Shown piece by piece: positions 25,502-33,618 of a stretch of 64,000 nucleotides of DNA; positions within the stretch are counted from its first letter, which is position 1, and each line of letters begins with the position of its first letter. Source of the stretch: Streptomyces sp. NBC_01669 (GTDB lineage Bacteria; Actinomycetota; Actinomycetes; Streptomycetales; Streptomycetaceae). The DNA is taken from contig NZ_JAPEQG010000001.1 of NCBI RefSeq assembly GCF_026339735.1, forward strand, positions 1,798,001 to 1,862,000, read 5' to 3'. The translations under genes and the position numbers were made by a program. The notes under the pieces were generated by a model. It saw only the letters and a list, made by a program, of their open reading frames with translations, did no database searches and had not been told where the DNA came from.

Positions 25502-25996
25502 GTGACCACCACTGACTACGCCACGTACATCGCAGGGCTGCCCAAGGTGCTGGCCGCCGCGGCAACTGTCTTCCGGGACGGTGCAGGACGAGTGCTGCTC
25601 GTCGAGCCGAACTACCGGGACGGCTGGGCCCTGCCGGGTGGCACGATCGAGTCCGACGAGGGCGAAACCCCGCGGCAGGCCGCGCGCCGTGAGACGGTCG
25701 AGGAGATCGGGCTCGATCTGGAGCCGGGACGGCTGCTCGCGATCGACTGGGCGCGCAGCCCCGAGCGGCCGCCGATCGCCGCCTACCTGTACGACGGCGG
25801 GGTCCTGGACGAGGCGCACTTGACGGCGATCCGGCTGCAGGAGGAGGAGCTCCTCTCCTGGAAGCTGGTGGAACGCGGCGCACTCGACCGGTATCTGCCC
25901 GCTTCCCTCGGACACCGGGTCCGGGCGGCGCTGGAGGTGCTCGACTCCGGGGCGGGCGCCGTGGAGCTGGAGGACGGCAGGCCCGTCGCCGCCTGA
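25502..25996 (+). CDS. NUDIX hydrolase
   Basis: Hydrolase of nucleoside diphosphates linked to another group, 164 residues. The Nudix box is present as GGTIESDEGETPRQAARRET followed by VEEIGLDL near residues 48-75. Compared with the G-x5-E-x7-REUxEExGU consensus there are two extra residues between Gly and the first Glu. The metal-binding RE-x2-EE core is intact. GTG 25502 gives VTTTDYATY. It ends just before a perfect terminator hairpin. Substrate not predictable. Confidence 0.85.
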   Translation: MTTTDYATYIAGLPKVLAAAATVFRDGAGRVLLVEPNYRDGWALPGGTIESDEGETPRQAARRETVEEIGLDLEPGRLLAIDWARSPERPPIAAYLYDGGVLDEAHLTAIRLQEEELLSWKLVERGALDRYLPASLGHRVRAALEVLDSGAGAVELEDGRPVAA

Positions 25997-26001
25997 TGGG
26001 A

Positions 26002-26034
26002 GCTACGGAACCGGGGAATGCTCGGTTCCGTAGC
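26002..26034 (+). terminator. Terminator after the NUDIX gene
   Basis: GCTACGGAACCG and CGGTTCCGTAGC form a perfect 12-bp stem around a nine-base loop, starting five bases after the stop codon. In the following 275 bases, GACACC at 26063-26068 and GGTGTC at 26080-26085 form a small inverted repeat that could be an operator; I see nothing else there. Confidence 0.85.
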
Positions 26035-26309
26035 CGCCAGCAGGTGAGCACTGACGCCGCTTGACACCAAACGACATGGGGTGTCCGACCTCCTGACTCA
26101 CGGTCAGTCATCCCTAGCAGCAGCATGTGCCTCTGCATCCCGTCACGCGAGTTCCGCGTCGAGACCGACGGTGACCTCGGTCATGGGCGAACCCTGGACG
26201 AAACTGCTAAAATTGGGTGATTCCGCCCACATGATGGGGTTGTTGGGGCCTGCCGCAACACGCCTTGCAGCGGTACTGGGCCGCAGAACACAACGGCTGG
26301 GATGAGTAC

Positions 26310-27671
26310 ATGAGAACCTCCCGAGCGGTTGACGACACTCCGAAGGGCACGCGCCTGAGAGGAGTTCGCCCCAGAACCTCGCGCCCCGCACGCCGCACGG
26401 CTTTGCTGGCACCCTGCGTAGCCGTCTTGATCGCGGGGGGCACCCTTCCCCCCGGCTCGACCGCCACGACGCCCGCGGACCCGTCGACCACTCCCGCCGC
26501 GACGGCGACCGCCCCTTCCCCCGTTCCGTCAGCCCTGAAGCCGATCGATCCGGCCGCTTTCCAGGCTGCCGTGGGCCGCGCGGCGAAAACGCTCATGGTG
26601 CCCGGCGCGGTGGTTCTGCTCCGCACCCCGCAGGGGACCTTCCAGGCGGTCGTCGGCACGACGGAGCTGGGCACGGCCAAACCTCCGGATACGGGCGACC
26701 ACTTCCGGATCGCCTCCAACACCAAGACCATGACGGCAGCGCTGATCACGCTCCTCGCCCAGGACGGCAAGCTCCGGTTGAGCGATCCGGTGTCCGCCTA
26801 CGTCGCGGGGGTGCCCAACGGCGGGAACATCACCATCGCCGAGCTGCTGAAGATGCGCAGCGGGCTCTACAACTACACCAGTGCAGCCGAATTCGCGGCA
26901 GCTCTGGACGCCGACCCGGGGAAGGCCTGGACCCCGCAGGAAGTCCTGGCCATCGCATTCCGCCACCCGCCGAACTTCGCGCCCGGCGCGTCCTACGAGT
27001 ACAGCAACACCAACTACGCCCTGCTGGGCCTGGTCGCCGAAAAGGCCGGCGGCCGCCCCCTGGCCCAGCAGTTGCGGGACCGGCTGTTCGTCCCGCTCGG
27101 AATGAAGGGGACGTCACTGCCGGACGCCCACGACCGGTCCCTCCCCGAGCCCTACACACACGGCTACATGTACGGCGGATCGGCCTACGCGCTGACCGAC
27201 AAGCCCTACCCCGCCGAGATGCGCAAGGCGGCACGAACGGGAAAGCTCCAGCCGATCGACTACACCCACCAGAACCCCTCCTACGCCACCGCCGCCGGAG
27301 GAGTCATCTCCACCGCGGAGGACCTGTCCACATGGATCCGGTCACTGGTGACGGGCAAGGTCCTGAACGTCGCATCCCAACAGCGGTGGCTCCACAGCCC
27401 GCAGGCCGAGGACCCGGCCGCGCCCGACGGCCAGAAGTACGGCTACGGCATCTCCTACCAGCGCTTCGGCCCGAACGCCGCGATGTACTACCACGGCGGT
27501 GAACTCCCGGGCTTCAACTCCTTCTTGGGCCACGACCCGGACAACGACGTCACGCTCGTGATCTGGACGAACCTGGCCCTGTCGCCCGACGGCCGGACCA
27601 CGGCCAACGCCCTGCTGCCCACCGTCCTCAACCAGGTCTACACCGGGCTCGCCCTCCCCACCGCCCACTAG
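26310..27671 (+). CDS. Secreted serine hydrolase, beta-lactamase/DD-peptidase fold, paralogue 1
   Basis: Exported penicillin-binding-fold hydrolase of 453 residues. A basic N-terminus (RTSRPARRTA) leads into a hydrophobic signal segment (LLAPCVAVLIAGGTLPPG), then a Thr/Pro/Ala-rich linker to about residue 85. Catalytic motifs are SNTK in FRIASNTKTMTA (nucleophile Ser), YSN in YEYSNTNYALLGLVAEKAGG, and HGG in MYYHGGELPGFNSFLGHDPD. That set fits class C/Streptomyces R61-like DD-carboxypeptidases and esterases. ATG 26310 is preferred to the frame start at 26265. It resembles the gene at 29312-30481, but is longer. Target may be cell-wall peptide or an ester; not decidable. Confidence 0.85.
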   Translation: MRTSRAVDDTPKGTRLRGVRPRTSRPARRTALLAPCVAVLIAGGTLPPGSTATTPADPSTTPAATATAPSPVPSALKPIDPAAFQAAVGRAAKTLMVPGAVVLLRTPQGTFQAVVGTTELGTAKPPDTGDHFRIASNTKTMTAALITLLAQDGKLRLSDPVSAYVAGVPNGGNITIAELLKMRSGLYNYTSAAEFAAALDADPGKAWTPQEVLAIAFRHPPNFAPGASYEYSNTNYALLGLVAEKAGGRPLAQQLRDRLFVPLGMKGTSLPDAHDRSLPEPYTHGYMYGGSAYALTDKPYPAEMRKAARTGKLQPIDYTHQNPSYATAAGGVISTAEDLSTWIRSLVTGKVLNVASQQRWLHSPQAEDPAAPDGQKYGYGISYQRFGPNAAMYYHGGELPGFNSFLGHDPDNDVTLVIWTNLALSPDGRTTANALLPTVLNQVYTGLALPTAH

Positions 27672-27920
27672 GGCTTTGTTACGTCTCCGGGCAGGCCGTG
27701 GGCCCGGTGGTTTCCTGCCGGCATGAAGGCGGAGGAACTTGTCGCGCGTCGTGGGCGGTTGGAGGGATGACGTCGTCGGCCTGGCCGGTGGACACGGTCC
27801 GTCCCGGCCCGCCGGGCGGTGACCTTCGTGCGTCCTCGGGTGTGGGTGGTGGACGACACCAGGTTTCCCGGGGACGGATCCTCCTCGCCCGGGGCGGCGA
27901 GGAAGTACTTCAACCTGACA
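27672..27920 (+). pseudogene. IS701-type transposase fragment
   Basis: Two patches fit IS701-family DDE transposases: MKAEELVARRGRLEG from 27723, like the usual N-terminus, then after a stop and a shortened stretch VWVVDDTRFPGDGSSSPGAA followed by RKYF near 27840-27905, which is the family's DDT-x-FxKDG-x-SPG-xRQY region. The rest is missing. GGGCTTTGTTACG at 27673 may be an old element end. The piece fills the gap between the serine hydrolase and the sirtuin gene. Confidence 0.55.
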
Positions 27921-27971
27921 CCGGCCGATATCACCTCGCGGACGGCGGACGCCGCTGCGTACGCTCGCCGT

Positions 27972-28715
27972 ATGACTCTCGTCGCGATCCTCAGCGGCGC
28001 CGGGATCTCCACGGATTCCGGCATCCCCGACTACCGCGGGCCGAACGGGCTCTGGCGGAAGGACCCGGAGGCCGAGAAGCTCGTCACGTACGACTTCTAC
28101 ATGGCCGATCCGGAGGTCCGCCGCCGCTCCTGGCAGATGCGCCGCACCAGCGCGACCTGGCGCGCCGAGCCGAACGCCGCCCACCGTGCCGTGGCGGACC
28201 TGGAGCGGTCCGGGGTCCCCGTGCGGGTGATCACTCAGAACGTCGACGGGCTGCACCAGCTGGCCGGCCTCTCCGCCCGCAAGGTCCTCGAACTGCACGG
28301 CACCGCACGTCAGGTGGTCTGCACCCGCTGCCACATCCGCTCACCGATGGCGGCGGCGCTGACCCGCGTGGAGGCGGGTGAGGCGGACCCGGCGTGCACG
28401 GTCTGCGGCGGCATCCTGAAGTCGGCGACCGTCATGTTCGGTGAGCGGCTCGATCCGGTGGTGCTGGGCGAGGCGGTATCGATCGCAAAGGCGTGCGAGG
28501 TGTTCATCGCGGTCGGAACGACGCTGCAGGTGCAGCCCGCCGCGTCGCTGGCCGGGATCGCGGCGGAGCACGGGGCGCGGCTGATCGTGGTGAACGCCGA
28601 GCCGACGCCGTACGACGAACTGGCGCAGGAAACGATCCGCGAGCCCATCGGGACCGCGCTGCCGTCGCTGCTCGCGCGGCTGTCCGCCGAGGCGGGCACG
28701 GGGACCGACAGCTGA
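27972..28715 (+). CDS. Sir2-family NAD-dependent protein deacylase (sirtuin)
   Basis: Removes acyl groups from protein lysines using NAD, 247 residues. Motifs: ILSGAGISTDSGIPDYRG at the N-terminus (NAD binding), VITQNVDGLHQLAG near 90 and ELHGTARQVVCTRCHIRS near 110 with the catalytic His and first zinc Cys pair, CTVCGGILKSATVMFGERLD with the second Cys pair, and VGTTLQVQPAASLAG near 180. The Cys-x-x-Cys pairs are complete. ATG 27972 (MTLVAIL) begins the conserved domain directly; the open frame upstream belongs to the transposase fragment, so the promoter may have been reshaped by that insertion. Confidence 0.92.
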   Translation: MTLVAILSGAGISTDSGIPDYRGPNGLWRKDPEAEKLVTYDFYMADPEVRRRSWQMRRTSATWRAEPNAAHRAVADLERSGVPVRVITQNVDGLHQLAGLSARKVLELHGTARQVVCTRCHIRSPMAAALTRVEAGEADPACTVCGGILKSATVMFGERLDPVVLGEAVSIAKACEVFIAVGTTLQVQPAASLAGIAAEHGARLIVVNAEPTPYDELAQETIREPIGTALPSLLARLSAEAGTGTDS

Positions 28716-29311
28716 GCTGCCACCGACGGCCCGATCCGGCGCGAGCGCGACCCGGAGGACCGCCGCCGTCTGCGCGTCGCGCTCACCGAAGCTGTGCGCA
28801 CAGGGTCTCGCCCTGAGACCGCTCGTTCACGTCGCACACGACGCTCGGGGCATGGTGTGCGGGACGCGTGCGCGGCTGGTCGATGGCGCCCTGTTCCGCG
28901 CCGCCACCCTGCGGCGCGCCTCGGCCGACCCCGTGGAGCGGGACGAACCGCCGGGCGCGCAGCGTCCGTTCGGCCTGCGCCGCCTCACCCTCGTCACGGT
29001 CTTGCGATGGGCCAAACGCCGCCGCGGCAGCGCCGGCTGTTGGCCCTCCGGCTTTGACACGTCGGTCCGGTGTCAGTCAGCGCCGCAGGCTCCGCCGGGT
29101 GGGTCGCCTTGGCGGTGATCTGCTCTCCTGAAGCCGCCACCTCAGCCTGGGCATTCATCCTCGCCCCCCGTTCCCCATCGGCCGGGCGTACCGGGGGGTT
29201 AGCCCCACCTGGAGCCGGGCGGGTAGCAGGATCGCCCCGGGTGGTCGCGGCCGGAAATGCTGGGCCCGGAACATACCGCTGGTTTCCCAACGATTCCATA
29301 GGAGTTGGCTC
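28716..29311 (+). other. Gene-poor gap with a MarR remnant
   Basis: A 596-base stretch. Its first 90 bases contain a MarR wing fragment (see separate entry). In the remainder several frames stay open because of GC content, but none shows a domain, codon pattern or ribosome-binding site that I trust. The last bases before 29312 carry AGGAG for the following serine hydrolase. Confidence 0.4.
28720..28803 (+). pseudogene. MarR-family regulator fragment (wing region only)
   Basis: Translation gives DGPIRRERDPEDRRRLRVAL then TEAVR, which matches the beta-hairpin wing of MarR repressors (typically DGLIRRERDPEDRRxxxVxLTEAG). The recognition helix and both dimerisation helices are missing. It begins immediately after the sirtuin stop codon, so a deletion probably joined them. 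Confidence 0.45.
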
Positions 29312-30481
29312 GTGCGTGAGCAGGCATGGCAGAAGTTTCGTCCTTCCAGGCGGCAGCGGGGCAGTAGGAGCAGAGCCGTGCCGGCCGCAACCGCGGTGGC
29401 CGTCGGCGTCATGACGATGGGTGTCCTGGCGCCGCCCGCCGCGTCCGCCACCGCCAGGCCGGACACCGTCCAGCAGGGCCTGAACGCGCTGGTGCACACC
29501 GACGGCTTGCCCGCCGCGCTGGCGGGCGTCAAGGACCGTGAGGGGCGCACCCGTACGTACACCGCAGGGGTCGGCGACCTGGCCACCGGCGCGAAGGTGC
29601 CCAAGGACGGTCAGGTGCGGATCGGCAGCACCACCAAGACGTTCACCGCGGTGGTCGTGCTGCAACTGGTCGGTGAAGGGAAGATCGGCCTCGACGACAC
29701 GGTCGACACCTATCTGCCGGGCCTCGTCCGCGGGGAGGGGATCGATGGACGCCACATCACCGTCCGTCAGCTCCTCCAGCACACCAGCGGACTTCCCGAC
29801 TACGAGAGCCTCATCGGCGACGACATCCTTCAGCACCGGTACTTCGACCCCCACGACCTTCTGGATATCGCTTTCCAGCACAAGGCCGACTTCGCCCCCG
29901 GGACGAATTGGGGGTACAGCAACACGAACTACGTGGTGGCCGGCCTGATCATCCAGAAGGTCACCGGCCGGCCCCTCGCCGAGGAGGTGGACCAGCGCGT
30001 CGTCAAACGCATCGGGCTGCGCCACACCTACTTCCCCACCCCCGGGGACATGACCATCCGAGAAACCCACCCCCAGGGCTATCACAGGGATTCAGCAGGC
30101 GCGCCTCTGCGCGACGTCACGGAGATAGACCCCTCCGCGGGCTGGGCGGCAGGCCAGATGATCTCCACCAACTCCGACCTCAACCGGTTCTTCACCGCGC
30201 TCCTGGCCGGCCGCCTCCTCCCGGCGGCCCAGCTCGCCCAGATGCGCACCACCGTACCCATCGGCGACACCGGCGCCGGCTACGGACTGGGGCTCATGAG
30301 CAGGCCGCTGTCGTGCGGCGGTGTCTACTGGGGCCACGGCGGCGACATCCTGGGATACGAGACCCGGGGCGGAGTCACCGACGACGGCCGCGCCGCCAAC
30401 GTCGCAGTGACCAGCATCCCGACCGACGGGGCAGCCACGAAGCATCTCGAGAGTGTCGTGGACACGGCCCTGTGCCGCTGA
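29312..30481 (+). CDS. Secreted serine hydrolase, beta-lactamase/DD-peptidase fold, paralogue 2
   Basis: Exported DD-peptidase-like protein of 389 residues. The N-terminus has an Arg-rich start (KFRPSRRQRGSRSR) and a hydrophobic signal core (AVAVGVMTMGVLAPPAASA). Catalytic motifs: STTK in RIGSTTKTFTAVVV, YSN in NWGYSNTNYVVAGLIIQKVT, and HGG in YWGHGGDILGYET. The spacing fits Streptomyces R61 DD-carboxypeptidase relatives. GTG 29312 follows AGGAG at about seven bases. It shares fold and motif order with the hydrolase at 26310 but not its linker. Together they flank the sirtuin gene and transposon debris; duplication by recombination is possible but they are too diverged to be recent. Confidence 0.85.
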   Translation: MREQAWQKFRPSRRQRGSRSRAVPAATAVAVGVMTMGVLAPPAASATARPDTVQQGLNALVHTDGLPAALAGVKDREGRTRTYTAGVGDLATGAKVPKDGQVRIGSTTKTFTAVVVLQLVGEGKIGLDDTVDTYLPGLVRGEGIDGRHITVRQLLQHTSGLPDYESLIGDDILQHRYFDPHDLLDIAFQHKADFAPGTNWGYSNTNYVVAGLIIQKVTGRPLAEEVDQRVVKRIGLRHTYFPTPGDMTIRETHPQGYHRDSAGAPLRDVTEIDPSAGWAAGQMISTNSDLNRFFTALLAGRLLPAAQLAQMRTTVPIGDTGAGYGLGLMSRPLSCGGVYWGHGGDILGYETRGGVTDDGRAANVAVTSIPTDGAATKHLESVVDTALCR

Positions 30482-30494
30482 GCCGCCCCTCCTG

Positions 30495-30850
30495 AGGCGT
30501 GTCCGATGGTTCATGTGGCTGGGCTGGGCATGGCGTCGTTCCGGCCGTTGCCCAGGAGTTCTTCTGCCCATGATCTGGGAGACGCCTGCGGGCGCCGGCC
30601 GCGTTCTGATGTGCCCGGCACACCGTCTGCGCACGCCATGCTCCAGTCCAGGCGGACTTCCGCGTCGACATCAGCTTGCACCGCCCGCAGCAACCGCTCC
30701 CAGGTGCCGTCTGCCGACCACCGGCGGTGCCGGGAGTGGGCCGTCTGCCACTTCCCGAACCTTCGCGGCAGATCCCTCCGCGGGATGCCGGCCCGCAGGC
30801 GAAAGAGAGTCCCGTTGAGCCCCACCACCAACGGAACGACGCGCATGGAG
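30495..30850 (-). pseudogene. IS5-family transposase remnant, frameshifted
   Basis: One frame reads LNGTLFRLRAGIPRRDLPRR then FGKWQTAHSRHRRWSADGTW and ERLLRAVQADVDAE through DWSMACADGV, typical of IS5-group DDE transposases. The text then moves to another frame as CRAHQNAAGARRRLP near 30620. The first roughly 30 residues and the C-terminal half with the later catalytic residues are missing. TGAGGCGTGTCCGATGGTT at 30493 may be the surviving element end. It lies between the second serine hydrolase and the ferredoxin-like gene. Confidence 0.75.
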
Positions 30851-30877
30851 AGTGTTCACGGACCCATCGGACAGCCC

Positions 30878-31288
30878 CTACGGCTGATCCAGTTCCTGCG
30901 CGATGCGGCGCGAGGGCCGGAACGTGTAGAGGTCGAGAATGTCGGGGGCGTCCGCGAGGCCGGGGCCGCCCTCCCCGACCCAGGTGACGATGTCGGCGAC
31001 GGCGTCCGGGTCGTTGACCAGGCCGAGCCAGACCGGGCGGCCGCCCGCCCTCCTGCCCTCGGCCGACGGCTGCACGACGATCACATTGGCCTGCTCGCAC
31101 GCGTCCAGACATTCGACGGCGCGTACTGCGGCGATCTCACCGAGTGACCGGCGCAGCGTGGCGAGCTGTTCGGCATGGTCCACGTCCGGGATCTTCGGCG
31201 TACCGCAGCAGCAGCCGCGGCAGACGCTCACGGTGGGGCGGGGCGCGCCCCGGGCGGGCGTGGCGGCCTTGCGCGTGCGGCGGCTCAT
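30878..31288 (-). CDS. (2Fe-2S) ferredoxin-like thioredoxin-fold protein
   Basis: A 136-residue soluble protein with VCRGCCCGTPKIPDVDHAEQ near residues 22-41 and VRAVECLDACEQANVIVVQP near 55-75. The paired cysteines (CRGCC, and C-x3-C in CLDAC) match the thioredoxin-fold 2Fe-2S ferredoxins. Such proteins transfer electrons or carry clusters; no partner enzyme is adjacent. ATG 31288 (MSRRTRKAATPARG) gives the conserved length. It is divergent from the manganese riboswitch and transporter, with 250 bases between. Confidence 0.75.
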   Translation of the reverse strand: MSRRTRKAATPARGAPRPTVSVCRGCCCGTPKIPDVDHAEQLATLRRSLGEIAAVRAVECLDACEQANVIVVQPSAEGRRAGGRPVWLGLVNDPDAVADIVTWVGEGGPGLADAPDILDLYTFRPSRRIAQELDQP

Positions 31289-31378
31289 GCGGGAACGCTC
31301 CAGGTGATGGCGCGGATGATCACCGTGGGACTCTATCCAGTGCCCCTCCCGGCACGCTTTGCCCCGTCGCACCGCCCA

Positions 31379-31434
31379 GCACGCCCGCTCGCCGCGTTGA
31401 CCGACGCCGCCTTGGGATCGCACGCACCGGACGA
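31379..31434. repeat. Shortened relative of the 165-bp palindromic element
   Basis: GCACGCCCGCTCGCCGCGTT GACCGA joins directly to CGCCGCCTTGGGATCGCACG CACC. In the full element at 45804-45968 the same two blocks flank an apical hairpin. Here the apex and both outer arms are missing. Bases 31289-31378 and 31435-31530 show nothing else except a small GACCCT/AGGGTC inverted repeat near 31468. Confidence 0.5.
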
Positions 31435-31544
31435 CGCTCCTTATGGGGAAAGCATTGCCGGTAACGACCCTGAGAGGGTCCATAATCGAACACCTGTGCC
31501 CCTCTTGCGTCGGCCGAGTGAACCGGTGAGGTAAGGTGGGTGAC

Positions 31545-31765
31545 TGCGAAGGGGAGTAGCCCCGCAAACCGGTCGTCGACACACTGGAGCCCCCGGGTTC
31601 CCGGTGGCCGGGCCCGTAGAGCATTACGGGCGGGCGAGACCTTCGGTCAGGTATGACGCGCCCGCACCCTGTGGGCGCTGCAGTCATGCCGGGCCGAGTG
31701 GTCCTCCGAAAAGCCCGAGTGGCGCTTCGTGGAAAGGCCCGGGCCCGGCTCTCACAGAAAGCCAC
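31545..31765 (+). ncRNA. yybP-ykoY (manganese) riboswitch
   Basis: The leader upstream of a GDT1-type transporter contains the hallmark AAGGGGAGTAGCCCC at 31551-31565, followed by a paired region, GAGCCCCCGGG, and the second conserved arm GCGAGACCTTCGGTCAGG with TATGACGCGCCC. Known yybP-ykoY RNAs sense manganese and turn on exporters of the UPF0016/MntP type. A TAAGGT at 31534-31539 could be the -10 box of its promoter. The 3' limit and terminator/antiterminator arrangement are approximate. Confidence 0.75.
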
Positions 31766-31770
31766 CCGGA

Positions 31771-32355
31771 ATGCATCTCGACCCCCTGGCGATCGTCACC
31801 GCCTTCGGGCTGATCTTCCTCGCGGAGCTCCCCGACAAGACCATGTTCGCCTCGCTGGCCATGGGCACGCGCATGCGGCCGCTCTACGTCTGGTTCGGCA
31901 CCTCATCCGCATTCCTCGTGCATGTCGCGATCGCCGTCGGCGCCGGCGGTCTGATCGGGCTGCTGCCCGACTGGATCGTCAAGCTCGTCTCGGCGGCCCT
32001 CTTCGCGTTCGGCGCGTTCATGCTGCTGCGCGCCGGGGGTGACGACGGCGACGAGGAGAGCGAAACCAGGACCGTGACCGGCTTCTGGCCGGTCTACTCG
32101 ACCGCGTTCATGGCGGTGTTCATCAGCGAATGGGGTGACCTCACCCAGATCACCACGGCCAACCTGGCCGCCAGCAACGGCACCTGGTCCACGGCCATCG
32201 GATCCGCGGCCGCTCTGATGTCCGTCTCGGCGCTGGCGCTGATCGCCGGGCGCTTCATCGCCAAGCGGGTGCCGCTCAAGACGGTGCAGCGCATCGGTGG
32301 GCTGTGCATGCTGGGGCTGGCGATCTGGTCGGTCGTCGAGATCTTCACGGCCTGA
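31771..32355 (+). CDS. GDT1/TMEM165 (UPF0016) family cation transporter, probable Mn exporter
   Basis: Membrane protein of 194 residues with six predicted helices and the two family motifs in antiparallel halves: LIFLAELPDKTMFASLA near residue 15 (E-x-P-D-K-T) and FISEWGDLTQITTANLA near residue 120 (E-x-G-D-x-T). Members export manganese or exchange calcium. Control by the yybP-ykoY leader immediately upstream supports manganese as the ligand and cargo. ATG 31771 (MHLDPLAIV) follows an ACCCGGA weak site. A hairpin terminator follows 25 bases after the stop. Confidence 0.9.
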   Translation: MHLDPLAIVTAFGLIFLAELPDKTMFASLAMGTRMRPLYVWFGTSSAFLVHVAIAVGAGGLIGLLPDWIVKLVSAALFAFGAFMLLRAGGDDGDEESETRTVTGFWPVYSTAFMAVFISEWGDLTQITTANLAASNGTWSTAIGSAAALMSVSALALIAGRFIAKRVPLKTVQRIGGLCMLGLAIWSVVEIFTA

Positions 32356-32380
32356 GCCGGTTCCGTAACGCAGCCACCAC

Positions 32381-32417
32381 GAAGCCCGACGGCCGCCTCG
32401 TGCGTCCGCCGGGCTTC
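32381..32417 (+). terminator. Terminator between the GDT1 gene and the ECF41 gene
   Basis: GAAGCCCGACGG pairs with CCGCCGGGCTTC with one mismatch over a 13-base loop. It lies between convergent genes and could stop both transcripts. Confidence 0.8.
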
Positions 32418-32528
32418 GCCGTGTCCGGTCACGGCACCAGGTGTATTGCCCTGGCGTGTTCGAGATGTGGGCTCGGTGCGGGTTGGTGCTGGTCACGATC
32501 CGATCGCTGCTGTGTGTCGGATCGCTCC

Positions 32529-33467
32529 TCAGCTGCTCCGCCAGGGACGGAGCTTCTCGGGGTTTCGCACCGCCCAGATATGCCTGATCCGGTCGCCCGC
32601 GATCTCGAACGCGAACACGGTCGCGATGTTGCCGTCCTGCTGCGCTACCAAGCCGGGCAGGCCGTTGACCGTGCACTCCAGGAATGTCGTGCGGTCGCCC
32701 GACACACGGGCGATCTCGGCGTAGGCACGTGCGATCTGCTCACCGCCCACGATCGGGTGCAGGTGGGTGACGGCCAGCCCTCCGCCGTCAGCGGTCGCGG
32801 TGGCGTCGGGGTCGAGCAGGCTGATCAGGGCGTCGATGTCCTTGGCCTCCCACGCCGTTCTGAACTGCCTGACGATGCCGGCCTGCCCGGCACTCGGGCC
32901 CGCCGGGGCCTGCGCAGTGCGGATGCGACGGCGGGCGGACGAGGCCAGTTGGCGGCACGCCGCCGGAGTGCGGCCGACGATCTCGGCGACCTCGCCGAAG
33001 GGGTAGCGGAAGACGTCGTGCAGGACGAACGCGACGCGCTCGGCCGGGGTCATCGAATCGAGGACGACCAGGAAGGCCATCGTCACTGACTCGTCGAGGG
33101 TGACCCGATCGGCCGGGTCGATCCCGCCGACGCCGGAGCGCCCGGTGATCCACTCCGTGGGCTCGGGCAGCGGTTCCGGGATCCAGTCACCCACGTACGT
33201 CTCCCGCCTGGCCCGCGCCGAGCCGAGCAGGTTCAGGCAGATGCGGCTGGCGACCGTCACCAGCCAGGCGCCGGGCGACTCGATGGCCTGCTGCTCCCGT
33301 GCGGACATGGCGTACCAGCGGGCGTAGGTCTCCTGCACGACGTCCTCGGCGTCGGCAAGGGATCCGAGGAGTCGATAGCCGAGGTTGATCAGCCGGCGCC
33401 GCTCGCTCGTGATCGCGCTGAGGCCCGGATCGCTCTGATCGTCGCCGGGCTCGGCTCTGGTGGTCAT
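32529..33467 (-). CDS. ECF41-group RNA polymerase sigma factor with SnoaL tail
   Basis: Sigma factor of 312 residues. Region 2 is near residues 20-90 (NLGYRLLGSLADAEDVVQET, YARWYAMSA), region 4 near 125-185 (MTPAERVAFVLHDVFRYPFG then EVAEIVGRTPAACRQLASSA). The remaining 120 residues form a SnoaL/NTF2-like domain that contains DGGG and ends AVRNPEKLRPW, close to the NPDKL motif that defines ECF41. In that group the tail regulates activity in place of a separate anti-sigma. ATG 33467 begins MTTRAEPGDD. ECF41 genes usually sit beside a carboxymuconolactone decarboxylase or oxidoreductase; here the divergent neighbour is a SnoaL-LUD fusion. Confidence 0.9.
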   Translation of the reverse strand: MTTRAEPGDDQSDPGLSAITSERRRLINLGYRLLGSLADAEDVVQETYARWYAMSAREQQAIESPGAWLVTVASRICLNLLGSARARRETYVGDWIPEPLPEPTEWITGRSGVGGIDPADRVTLDESVTMAFLVVLDSMTPAERVAFVLHDVFRYPFGEVAEIVGRTPAACRQLASSARRRIRTAQAPAGPSAGQAGIVRQFRTAWEAKDIDALISLLDPDATATADGGGLAVTHLHPIVGGEQIARAYAEIARVSGDRTTFLECTVNGLPGLVAQQDGNIATVFAFEIAGDRIRHIWAVRNPEKLRPWRSS

Positions 33468-33505
33468 GGTCTGGCCGTCTCCCCCGCTCGCTTCTGTGCC
33501 TCTAC

Positions 33506-33584
33506 CCGGTACGACAAGACAGCACACCGGACTGTGAGGCCGAGGCGCCGCCTCACATTCCGAAGGGCTGCGTTGTCGTACCGG
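33506..33584. promoter_or_regulatory. Mirrored divergent ECF41-type promoters
   Basis: On the plus strand CCTCACA (33551-33557), 17 bases, then GTCGTACCGG (33575-33584). On the minus strand the identical CCTCACA (33539-33533), 17 bases, then GTCGTACCGG (33515-33506). The -35 elements face each other about a centre near 33545. Published ECF41 targets begin TGTCACA with a CGTC -10, so TCACA matches while the -10 differs. Each -10 is 30-40 bases from its start codon, so the sigma factor very likely drives itself and the fusion gene. Confidence 0.75.
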
Positions 33585-33618
33585 TGAGGACGACAACAAG
33601 ACGGAGAGGTGACTGACG

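Noticed and set aside
28852..29131. Open frames between the sirtuin and second serine hydrolase
   Set aside because: Three overlapping frames stay open in the same DNA, so none is favoured; no conserved text.
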